From: JANNXQ01 sp031425095 | GTDB lineage: Bacteria; Verrucomicrobiota; Verrucomicrobiia; Chthoniobacterales; Chthoniobacteraceae | Direction: 5' to 3' | NCBI GenBank assembly: GCA_031425095.1 | Contig: JANPIS010000446.1 | Location: 1-13,710, forward strand | DNA: 13,710 bases | Part shown: positions 6,067 to 12,821 of the stretch, one piece after another | Layout: each line of letters begins with the position of its first letter | Numbering within the stretch: position 1 is the stretch's first letter | Notes under the pieces: generated by a model | Told to the model about the DNA's origin: nothing | Databases searched by the model: none | The model's input: the letters and a program-made list of their open reading frames with translations, nothing else | Made by a program: the position numbers and the translations under genes

Positions 6067-7107
6067 TCAGTTGGCTTTCAAGAGTTGCGCCGCCGCACCG
6101 CACGCGACGTTCAGGTCCATCGCTTCGCTCTCAAGACTGGCTTTGCGATTCGCCGGGACGCCGTTCTCGCACTTCTGCACTGCCGTCCACGATTCGCACG
6201 GCAGGCCGAGCTCTTCGCCCATGACCTTGAGCAGCGTCCGCGATTTCGCCGGACCTCCCGAGACGTAAACGCGGTCGATGCGCTGATCCCGCTGATGCTC
6301 GAGGAAGCCGAGCGAGCTTTGGATTTCCCGCACGAGAGCGTTCAGCGCGACGCGCGTATACTCGACCATCACTTCGTCTTCGTGATCGAGCGCACTGAAG
6401 ACGGCCTCGCGAGGTTCGTCGGTGAGACCGATCAGCGCCTCGGTCAGCGCGCTGCCGCCAAAGTCGATCGTGCGGACGAGCACGAGTTCACGCTTCACGC
6501 CGACCATCATCGTGGAATTCGTATGGCCGATATCGACGAGGAAAAAGGCGCCGTTGTTGAAGATGTCGGGGTGGGCAAATTCGAAGGCATTGAAACTGCA
6601 GATCGGCGCGAGCTGCATGACGCTCATCGGAGCCGCATTCTTGTCGAACGCACTGCCAATCTCGGTCACCTGCGTCCGCGGCAGGCCGCCCACCAGGTAC
6701 CGCCGAGGCCCGGACTTGCCCTTCTCTGGCACGGCGCCGCCATCCGTCTCGATCTTGTCGCAATCGAGTACGAATTCTTTGCAGTCCTGATTGAGCAGCG
6801 CGATGCCGTTCAAGCGAAGCGCCTCGCGGAGCAGTTCCACCGGTGTCTCAGGCTGTTCGATGATCCGCAAAAGCGCCTCCGGGCTGGATACCGCAACGGC
6901 GCAGGCCTTGGCCGTGCCGCCCATCTCCTTGAGCAGCTGTTTCAGTTGCTGCGCGAGCTTGTCCGCGTCGGTCGCGGGCTCCGTGAGAACCTGCGAAGCG
7001 AAGTGCGTGATGGCCACGCGATCGCCGCCCTTGCGCTGAAGTCGCACGGACTTGAGCGAATAGCGACCCAGGTCCACGCCGATGACTGAAGAGGAAGTTT
7101 TTGCCAT
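6067..7107 (-). CDS. pilM: PilM, actin-like cytoplasmic ATPase of the type IV pilus platform
   Basis: A 346-residue soluble protein of the actin/FtsA superfamily that binds ATP and the cytoplasmic tail of PilN. Motifs in order: phosphate-1 VIGVDLGRYSLKSVRL (8-23), phosphate-2 FFLVDIGHTNSTMMV (about 184-198) followed by VRTIDFGGSALTEAL, and the adenosine motif VYVSGGPAKS (about 277-286). The C-terminus DLNVACGAAAQLLKAN matches the usual PilM ending. Length is normal. It is the first gene of the pilM-N-O-P-like unit; the ATG at 7105-7107 is the natural start, with AGGAA about 15 nt upstream, the nearest thing to a Shine-Dalgarno sequence seen in the window though further away than usual. The role in pilus assembly is established for the family; use in adhesion, motility, uptake or secretion here is not determinable. 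Confidence 0.9.
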   Translation of the reverse strand: MAKTSSSVIGVDLGRYSLKSVRLQRKGGDRVAITHFASQVLTEPATDADKLAQQLKQLLKEMGGTAKACAVAVSSPEALLRIIEQPETPVELLREALRLNGIALLNQDCKEFVLDCDKIETDGGAVPEKGKSGPRRYLVGGLPRTQVTEIGSAFDKNAAPMSVMQLAPICSFNAFEFAHPDIFNNGAFFLVDIGHTNSTMMVGVKRELVLVRTIDFGGSALTEALIGLTDEPREAVFSALDHEDEVMVEYTRVALNALVREIQSSLGFLEHQRDQRIDRVYVSGGPAKSRTLLKVMGEELGLPCESWTAVQKCENGVPANRKASLESEAMDLNVACGAAAQLLKAN

Positions 7108-7154
7108 TGCGATCTCTGTTCCTAGCAGCAGATGTGCCGGGAATTCTGGATTCT

Positions 7155-7188
7155 CGGGAAAACTCCCGCCGCCTCAGACCACCGTCTG
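7155..7188 (-). promoter_or_regulatory. Two adjacent small hairpins in the DUF1501-pilM gap
   Basis: The 109-bp gap 7108-7216 holds two perfect 5-bp stems with 4-nt loops: CAGAC/GTCTG at 7175-7188 and CGGGA/TCCCG at 7155-7168, separated by 6 nt. Neither is followed by a T-run on the minus strand, so they are not convincing intrinsic terminators. They could partially end the upstream transcript or act as processing or stability elements. I could not identify a good promoter for pilM in the rest of the gap. Confidence 0.4.
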
Positions 7189-7216
7189 GAGCAATCTTTG
7201 AACCGAGCCCGGCGAG

Positions 7217-8635
7217 CTAAGCCACGAGACCGCGGATGACCTCGCCATGCACGTCGGTGAGTCGGAATTCCCGCCCTTGATATTTGAAAGTGAGCTTTTC
7301 GTGATCCAGGCCGAGCAGGCGCAGGACGGTGGCGTTGAGGTCGTGGACATGCACCGGGTTTTCCACTGGGCTGAATCCGAAATCATCGGTGCGTCCATGG
7401 GTGATGCCGCCTTTGATCCCCCCGCCGGCGAGCCACACGGTGTAGGCATCCTTGTGATGATCGCGGCCGGGGTTCGTGGATTTGCCATCGCCGTCGATGC
7501 CCTGCGCCAGCGGGGTGCGGCCAAATTCCGCGCCCCAGATGACCAGCGTATCCTCGAGAAGGTTCCGCGCCTTGAGGTCCTTGATCAGCCCAGCCATCCC
7601 CTGATCCACATCGCGGCACTTGGCTGGCAGACGCGTGGCGATGCCCGAGTGGTGATCCCAGTCCGAATCGTAAAGTTCCACGACTCTCACTCCGCGCTCG
7701 ATCAGCCGGCGGGCCAGCAGACAGTTGTTCGCAAAGGACGCCACGCCGGGCTTGGCCCCGTAGAGGTCGAGCACGGACTGCGGCTCCTGCGAGAGATCGG
7801 CCAGTTCCGGCACGCTGGTCTGCATCCGCGCAGCCATCTCGTACTGGCTGATGCGCGTGGTGATCTCCGGATCGCCCACGTCCGCGAGGTGTCGCTCATT
7901 CAGCGCCTTTACCGCATCGTAGATCCGACGGCGATCGCTGTGCGTGTGACCCTTCGGATTGCTGAGGAAAAGCACCGGGTCGCCGCTGGAGCGAAACTGG
8001 ATGCCTTGATAGACGCTGGGCAGAAAGCCATTCGCCCACAGCGATGTCCCGGCGCCACCCGGCGGCCCGGATTGCAGGACGACATAGGCGGGCAGATCGC
8101 GATTCGTGGAGCCGAGACCGTACGTCACCCAGGAACCGAAGCTCGGCCGCCCGCCGCGCCCAAATCCTGTGTGCAGGAACATCTGCGCCGGCGCGTGATT
8201 GATCTCCTCCGTGTGCAGCGTCTTCACGATGGCGATGTCGTCCGCGACGGTGGAGAGATGGGGGAGCAGTTCGGAGATCTCCTGCCCGCTCTGGCCGTGC
8301 CGGGCGAATTTCCACTTCGTGCCGGCGAGCTTGAGCTTGCCGCCGATAAAGGCGAAGCGCCGGCCCTTGAGCAGCGACTCCGGGCAATCCTCGCCGTCGC
8401 GTTTCTTCAGCTCCGGCTTGTCTTCAAAAAGATCGAGCTGCGACGGCGCGCCGATCATGTGGAGATAGATGACGCGCTTCGCCCGCGGGCGGAACATCGG
8501 CTTGCGTTTGCCGAGCGGGTCCGCAGGAGCCGCCATCGTCTGCTCATTGAGGAGTGAAGCGAGCGCGACGGCGCCCAGATTCAGTCCGGAACGGTGGAAG
8601 AACTGGCGGCGGGACAGGATCTCAATCGGGTTCAT
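7217..8635 (-). CDS. DUF1501 family exported protein (alkaline-phosphatase/sulfatase-like fold), partner of PSD1
   Basis: A 472-residue protein of DUF1501, a family placed in the alkaline phosphatase clan but without a known reaction. It starts with a twin-arginine-type signal, SRRQFFHRSG (8-17) plus the hydrophobic stretch GLNLGAVALASLLN, so export by Tat is likely. Family landmarks: RVIYLHMIGAPSQLDLFEDK near residue 55, HAPAQMFLHTGF with GRPSFGSWVTYGLG, ELYDSDWDHHSG (about 319-330), VIWGAEFGRTP (about 364-374) and NPGRDHHKDAYTVWLAGGG (about 388-406). The Asp/His clusters in the last three are the likely metal ligands. Length is normal for the family. It begins 3 nt after the stop of the PSD1 gene (TGACGCATG) with no Shine-Dalgarno sequence; PSD1 and DUF1501 genes are habitually adjacent in PVC genomes and are presumed to work together on an unknown substrate. 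Confidence 0.93.
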   Translation of the reverse strand: MNPIEILSRRQFFHRSGLNLGAVALASLLNEQTMAAPADPLGKRKPMFRPRAKRVIYLHMIGAPSQLDLFEDKPELKKRDGEDCPESLLKGRRFAFIGGKLKLAGTKWKFARHGQSGQEISELLPHLSTVADDIAIVKTLHTEEINHAPAQMFLHTGFGRGGRPSFGSWVTYGLGSTNRDLPAYVVLQSGPPGGAGTSLWANGFLPSVYQGIQFRSSGDPVLFLSNPKGHTHSDRRRIYDAVKALNERHLADVGDPEITTRISQYEMAARMQTSVPELADLSQEPQSVLDLYGAKPGVASFANNCLLARRLIERGVRVVELYDSDWDHHSGIATRLPAKCRDVDQGMAGLIKDLKARNLLEDTLVIWGAEFGRTPLAQGIDGDGKSTNPGRDHHKDAYTVWLAGGGIKGGITHGRTDDFGFSPVENPVHVHDLNATVLRLLGLDHEKLTFKYQGREFRLTDVHGEVIRGLVA

Positions 8636-8638
8636 GCG

Positions 8639-11600
8639 TCAGCCTTTGGTGATGGTTTCGTCGAGGTTCAGCAGCGCCGCAGCTACGGCATACCAGGCGG
8701 CGAGTTCGGCGGCGTCGGCACCTTTTGGAATCTCGGTCGCGCCGAGCAACTGCTTCGTGCCTTCCGGGTCGGCTAGGCGTGCCGATCGCTCCCGGGTCAG
8801 CAGGTCGCCGAGCACGGCGATTTCCTCGGGCCGCGCTTCCCGGGCGACGGCGATGCGAAAGGCATGGGCGATCCGCTCCTCAGCGCTGCCGGCTGGCCGT
8901 TCGCGAAGGATCCGGCCGGCAAAAGCGAGCGCGGCTTCGACATACACGGGGTCGTTCATCAGCGTCAGCGCCTGCAGCGGAGTATTGGATCGCGGACGCT
9001 TCACGCGGCAGGCCATGCGCGCATTGGCGTCGAAGTTCACGAAGCTCGGATACGGTGCACCGCGCTTCCACACGACGTAGAGGCCGCGGCGGTATTTCAC
9101 TTCTCCGGGGCTCACCTCGTAGTCGTAGCGTTGCCCGCCGACTTTCACCCAGAGGCCATCGGGCTGATACGGGCGGATCGGCTCGCCGCCCTGCGCAAGG
9201 CTCAGGAGCCCGGAGATCGCGAGCGCATTGTCGCGGATCGCCTCGGCATCCAGACGGAAGCGGGGGCCGCGGGCGTAGAGGAGATTGCGATCGTCCTGCG
9301 CGAGCGATTCCGGCGTGAGCCGCGAGGCCTGGCGATAGGTGCGGCTCGTCACGATCGTGCGGAGCAGTTTTTTGAAGCTCCAGCCATGGTCCATGAATTC
9401 GACTGCGAGCCAGTCGAGCAGTTCGGGATGAGTGGGCAACTCACCCTTGATGCCAAAGTCCTCCGGTGTGGTGACGAGTCCGTAGCCGAAGATTTCCGCC
9501 CACATGCGATTCACCGTGACTCGCGCGGCGAGCGGATTCTCCCGGCTCACGAGCCACCGCGCGAGATCGAGCCGCGTGGGCGCTTCGTCGGCCTTCAATG
9601 GATGCAAGATTGCCGGCACCGACGGTGCGACCGCCGCACCGGGACTGCGAAAGTCGCCGCGCTCGAACATCACGTTCATCCGCGGATCGGCGATCTCTTG
9701 CATGACGAGCGTAGTCTGTGGCTTCACCTTTCGTGCATCCGCCTCGAGTTGCGTCTTCTCCTTCACCAGCTCCGCGTACTCGGGGATCTCGCGGAGGCGA
9801 AAATCGAGCACCAGCTTCTTCTGCGCTTCGGTGCGGTTTTCGGGGCGCCGCTTCAGCACACGCGTCAAGGTCTCGGGCAGCGCTTCGCCTCTCACGTTGC
9901 CGGTGATCGCACTCAGGCGCACCCGCCCGATCGTTCTCCCGCCGCCAAAGTCCTGCTGCAGCCGGAAGCGCAACACCGTGCCACCCGCGTCACCCAGCGG
10001 CGTCGCCGTCTCGAAGATCGCCCAGTGCGGCTGATGAAACTGCGGCATGATCGCCCAGCCGCCTCGTGCGTCGTTGTCGCGCAGCAGATTCGCGATGTCG
10101 AATTTGCCCTGCGAAAAGGACGCGCGTGCCGCGCTGAAAACGACCGGCGTCTCGCGCTCCGGCGCATCGGCGGGCGCGGCGGTCACCTTGAAGTTGTTCA
10201 GCACGAAGTTTGGCCGCTTTGCATCGCCTCGGCCCGGGCCCTTGCCCGGCAGCGACTCGTCGGTGAGCGCCTCCAGCTTGATCCCGCGGATGTCCGCCAG
10301 CGCGGTCTTCACGTCAATCACGTAGGTATCCTTGTCCGGCGCGGGCTCACCACTGATGAGCACGGACTTGTCCGGCTGCACTTCATAAGTCGCACCACCG
10401 AGCGATTCGAAGTGGGCGATCTCCAGCGGGTGCTCGACCGCGGCCTCCGCCGCCTGCTTCACGAGTGCGGCCTCCCACTCCGGCGTCGGCCCGGCGGTCT
10501 CCGCGAGTGCGGCGATTTTTTTCTCCACCTCGGCGAGACGCGCGGCGATCGCCGCGCGCTCACTCTCCTGCGCCGGTGACGAGATCGGCATCTCCGGTCC
10601 TCGGAAGGCGATGGAGCCGGGCGTGTTCGCCTTCGCACGATCGGCTTCGAGCGCGGTGTGATTGAAAAACGCGAAGAGCTCGTAGTACTCCCGCATCGAG
10701 AAGGGATCGTACTTGTGATCGTGGCACTGCGCGCATTCGAGAGTCGCGCCGAGCCAGATCATGCCGACGGTATTCACTCGGTCGTGGACCTGATTCACGC
10801 GCGTCTCCTCCGGATCGGTGCCCGCTTCCACATTCGTCGGCGCGCTGCGGTTGAATCCGGTCGCGATGCGCTGCGCTTCAGTCGCATTGGGCAGCAGGTC
10901 GCCGGCGATTTGCTCGATGGTGAACTGATCGAATGGCATGTCGGCATTCAGCGCATTCACCACCCAGTCGCGATATGGCCAGAGGTCACGCAGGTCGTCG
11001 CGCTGGAAGCCGTGCGAGTCTGCATAGCGCGCGTAATCGAGCCACGGACGCGCCCAGCGGACGCCAAATTGCGGCGACGCGAGAAGGCGATCGACGGCGC
11101 TTTCGATTGCGGATTGCGGATTGCGACTTGCGGATTGCTCGAAGGCGCTGACCTCCTGCGGAGTCGGCGGCAGGCCGATAAGGTCGAGCGAGAGCCGCCG
11201 GATCACCGTTGCCGGATCGGCCTCGGGCGAAGGCGCGAGTTTCTCCGCCGCAAGGCGCTGCGCGATGAACGCGTCGATCGGATTGCCCGCATTCCAATCC
11301 GCAATTCGCGATCCGAAATCCGCAATCTGCGGCACCACCGGACGCACGGGCTTCACATAGGACCAGTGTTTCTGCGGCTTCACACCATCGGGCCAGACCG
11401 CACCCGCATCGATCCATGCCTTGATGCGCTCGGTCTCCAACTTCGTCAGCGGCTCCCCGCGGCTCGGCATCACGTCATCATGCTCCCGCGGCAGAGTGAT
11501 TCGGGCATAGAGTTCGCTCTTCGCCGCATCACCTTTCACGATCACACCCACGACCGCGAATGCTTCCTCGCGCACGTCGAGCCGCAGGTCGCCCTTGTGC

Positions 11601-11791
11601 TTCTTTGCGTCGTGGCACTCGAAGCAGGAGCGCTGGAAAATCGGGAATATGTCGCGGGCAAAATCCACCGCGCCGGAAGCGGCGGCGGTGCTTGCGGCGA
11701 AGGCCACGGTGATCAGGAGGGAAAGTCGCATCGTCAGGGAGAGGACATCCATTCCGCGGGCCACCGTTAGTCGCAATTTATTTGTGCGCAT
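8639..11791 (-). CDS. PSD1 protein: PSCyt1 cytochrome domain, DUF1549 and DUF1553
   Basis: A 1050-residue exported protein of the PSD1 architecture. Domains in order: signal peptide (LSLLITVAFAASTAAASG), a planctomycete cytochrome C domain with the haem motif CFECH (56-60), DUF1549 (about 168-370) containing LSLDLIGLPPTPQEV, QFGVRWARPWLDYARYAD and a second CxxCH in CAQCHDHKYDP (353-363), a coiled-coil and beta-rich middle (about 400-650), and DUF1553 (about 735-1030) with DLARWLVSRENPLAARVTVN and RPRSNTPLQALTLMNDPVYV. It is presumably a periplasmic c-type cytochrome-linked enzyme; the reaction is unknown. The ATG at 11791 overlaps ldhA by 14 nt; Met21 (11731) would start right at the signal peptide and is about equally likely. 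Residues about 155-167 (IADFGSRIADWNA) and 218-229 (SASRNPQSAI) are encoded by heptad repeats lying in interdomain or loop regions. The DUF1501 gene follows after 3 nt. Confidence 0.95.
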   Translation of the reverse strand: MRTNKLRLTVARGMDVLSLTMRLSLLITVAFAASTAAASGAVDFARDIFPIFQRSCFECHDAKKHKGDLRLDVREEAFAVVGVIVKGDAAKSELYARITLPREHDDVMPSRGEPLTKLETERIKAWIDAGAVWPDGVKPQKHWSYVKPVRPVVPQIADFGSRIADWNAGNPIDAFIAQRLAAEKLAPSPEADPATVIRRLSLDLIGLPPTPQEVSAFEQSASRNPQSAIESAVDRLLASPQFGVRWARPWLDYARYADSHGFQRDDLRDLWPYRDWVVNALNADMPFDQFTIEQIAGDLLPNATEAQRIATGFNRSAPTNVEAGTDPEETRVNQVHDRVNTVGMIWLGATLECAQCHDHKYDPFSMREYYELFAFFNHTALEADRAKANTPGSIAFRGPEMPISSPAQESERAAIAARLAEVEKKIAALAETAGPTPEWEAALVKQAAEAAVEHPLEIAHFESLGGATYEVQPDKSVLISGEPAPDKDTYVIDVKTALADIRGIKLEALTDESLPGKGPGRGDAKRPNFVLNNFKVTAAPADAPERETPVVFSAARASFSQGKFDIANLLRDNDARGGWAIMPQFHQPHWAIFETATPLGDAGGTVLRFRLQQDFGGGRTIGRVRLSAITGNVRGEALPETLTRVLKRRPENRTEAQKKLVLDFRLREIPEYAELVKEKTQLEADARKVKPQTTLVMQEIADPRMNVMFERGDFRSPGAAVAPSVPAILHPLKADEAPTRLDLARWLVSRENPLAARVTVNRMWAEIFGYGLVTTPEDFGIKGELPTHPELLDWLAVEFMDHGWSFKKLLRTIVTSRTYRQASRLTPESLAQDDRNLLYARGPRFRLDAEAIRDNALAISGLLSLAQGGEPIRPYQPDGLWVKVGGQRYDYEVSPGEVKYRRGLYVVWKRGAPYPSFVNFDANARMACRVKRPRSNTPLQALTLMNDPVYVEAALAFAGRILRERPAGSAEERIAHAFRIAVAREARPEEIAVLGDLLTRERSARLADPEGTKQLLGATEIPKGADAAELAAWYAVAAALLNLDETITKG
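11105..11139 (+). repeat. Heptad repeat array inside PSD1 gene (DUF1549 loop)
   Basis: Five 7-bp units on the plus strand: GATTGCG at 11105-11111, 11112-11118 and 11119-11125, then ACTTGCG (11126-11132) and GATTGCT (11133-11139). The gene is read on the other strand, giving SASRNPQSAI between TPQEVSAFEQ and the conserved AVDRLLASPQFG. Other PSD1 proteins usually have a short Asp/Ser/Pro loop here. Confidence 0.85.
11294..11328 (-). repeat. Heptad repeat array inside PSD1 gene (linker before DUF1549), inverted relative to 11105-11139
   Basis: On the minus strand five 7-bp units read GATTGCG-like: plus-strand units are GCAATCT (11322-11328), GAAATCC, GCGATCC, GCAATTC and CCAATCC (11294-11300). 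The gene reads them as IADFGSRIADW in the linker between the cytochrome domain and DUF1549. The array is inverted with respect to the other array in the gene, 154 bp away. Confidence 0.82.
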
Positions 11792-12791
11792 GGAGCTGCC
11801 CCGCGCTCACTTCGTTGGCGCTTGAACGTCCGGCGGCGAAGTCGTCGAGGTTGGCCAGCGTCACGTCGGCGATGTTCCGCATCGCGGTGTCCGTGAAGTA
11901 CGCCTGGTGGGAGGTGAGCAGCACATTGGGAAATGTGATCAGGAGCTGGAGCACGTCGTCACCGATGATTTCGCCGGAGAGATCTTCGTAGAAGACCTCG
12001 CTCTCCTGCTCGTACACATCGATGCCGAGGTAGCCGACCTTGCCGGACTTGAGCGCAGCGATCACGGCTTCGGCGTCGATGAGCGCGCCGCGACTGGTAT
12101 TGATGAGCATCACGCCGTCGCGCATCTGGGCGAGGCTCTCAGCGTTCACGAGATGGTAGGACTCGGGCGTGAGCGGACAGTGCAGGCTGATGATGTGCGA
12201 TTCGGCGAAGAGCGTCTGCCGATCCACATAGGTCCCCCCGAGCTCCTTGAACTGCGGGTTCTCAAACGGGTCGCAGCCCAGGATGCGGCAGCCCATCGCG
12301 GCCAGCGGTTGCGCGGTGAGGGCTCCGATCTTGCCCGTGCCAATGATCCCGACGGTGCAACCCGCGAGATCGAATCCGATCAGCCCATCGATCGCGAAAT
12401 TCCCTTCGCGCACGCGATTGTAAGCGCGGTGGTACTTACGATTGAGGGTGAGGATCATTCCAAGCGTGAACTCCGCCACCGCATTCGGCGAGTAAGCCGG
12501 CACGCGCCGCACGTTTAGACCCAGCGCCTTCGCCGCGCCGAGGTCGATCTGATTGAAGCCCGCGCAGCGCAGGGCGATCAGCTTCGTCCCGCCGCGCGCG
12601 AGAATCTCCAGCGTCGACGCGCTGAGCACGTCATTCACAAACGCGCAGACCGCTTCCGATCCAGCCGCCAGCCCCGCCGTCGCGGGCTGGAGCCGATCTT
12701 CAAGAAAGAGGAACTCGTGGGCGCGGCCGGCATTGGCCGCGGTGAGATACTGCTGATCGTAGCGTTTGGTGCTGAAGACGGTGACTTTCAT
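11778..12791 (-). CDS. ldhA: D-lactate dehydrogenase, LdhA type (NAD-dependent 2-hydroxyacid dehydrogenase)
   Basis: A 337-residue cytosolic enzyme that reduces pyruvate to D-lactate with NADH. It aligns by eye along its whole length with E. coli LdhA: MKVTVFSTKRYDQQYL at the start, LIALRCAGFNQIDL, RVPAYSPNAVAEFTLGM, the NAD-binding loop GTGKIG (151-156), SLHCPLTPESYHLVN, NTSRGALID, DVYEQESEVFYED and TSHQAYFT. The catalytic triad is present as R234, E263 and H295. The start was set at 12791 because this matches the family N-terminus; an in-frame ATG 24 nt upstream (12815) would add MSGCEDAP, which looks spurious. It lies 30 nt after the upstream membrane-protein gene and its 3' end may overlap the PSD1 start by 14 nt, so it is probably co-transcribed with both. 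No Shine-Dalgarno sequence is evident. Related 2-hydroxyacid substrates cannot be excluded. Confidence 0.92.
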   Translation of the reverse strand: MKVTVFSTKRYDQQYLTAANAGRAHEFLFLEDRLQPATAGLAAGSEAVCAFVNDVLSASTLEILARGGTKLIALRCAGFNQIDLGAAKALGLNVRRVPAYSPNAVAEFTLGMILTLNRKYHRAYNRVREGNFAIDGLIGFDLAGCTVGIIGTGKIGALTAQPLAAMGCRILGCDPFENPQFKELGGTYVDRQTLFAESHIISLHCPLTPESYHLVNAESLAQMRDGVMLINTSRGALIDAEAVIAALKSGKVGYLGIDVYEQESEVFYEDLSGEIIGDDVLQLLITFPNVLLTSHQAYFTDTAMRNIADVTLANLDDFAAGRSSANEVSAGQLHAHK

Positions 12792-12821
12792 GGGTGCGTC
12801 TTCGCAGCCTGACACGCCGGA

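Noticed and set aside
7139..7157. Possible fifth heptad array (GGAATTC, TGGATTC) in the DUF1501-pilM gap
   Set aside because: Only two loosely matching 7-bp units; within chance expectation.
7247..8557. A 436-codon plus-strand open frame opposite the DUF1501 gene
   Set aside because: Antisense shadow; the minus strand carries the conserved DUF1501 motifs and Tat signal.
8864..10579. A 571-codon plus-strand open frame opposite PSD1
   Set aside because: It is the antisense shadow of DUF1553 and the middle region of PSD1; no recognisable domain and Arg/His/Leu-biased composition.
11105..11328. Possible CRISPR or CRISPR-like array
   Set aside because: Units are 7 bp, directly abutting, without spacers, and inside an intact coding sequence. 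No cas genes are nearby.
7217..11791. PSD1 plus DUF1501 as a previously undescribed system
   Set aside because: The pair is a well-known, abundant gene combination of PVC bacteria; its function is unknown, but the association itself is not new.
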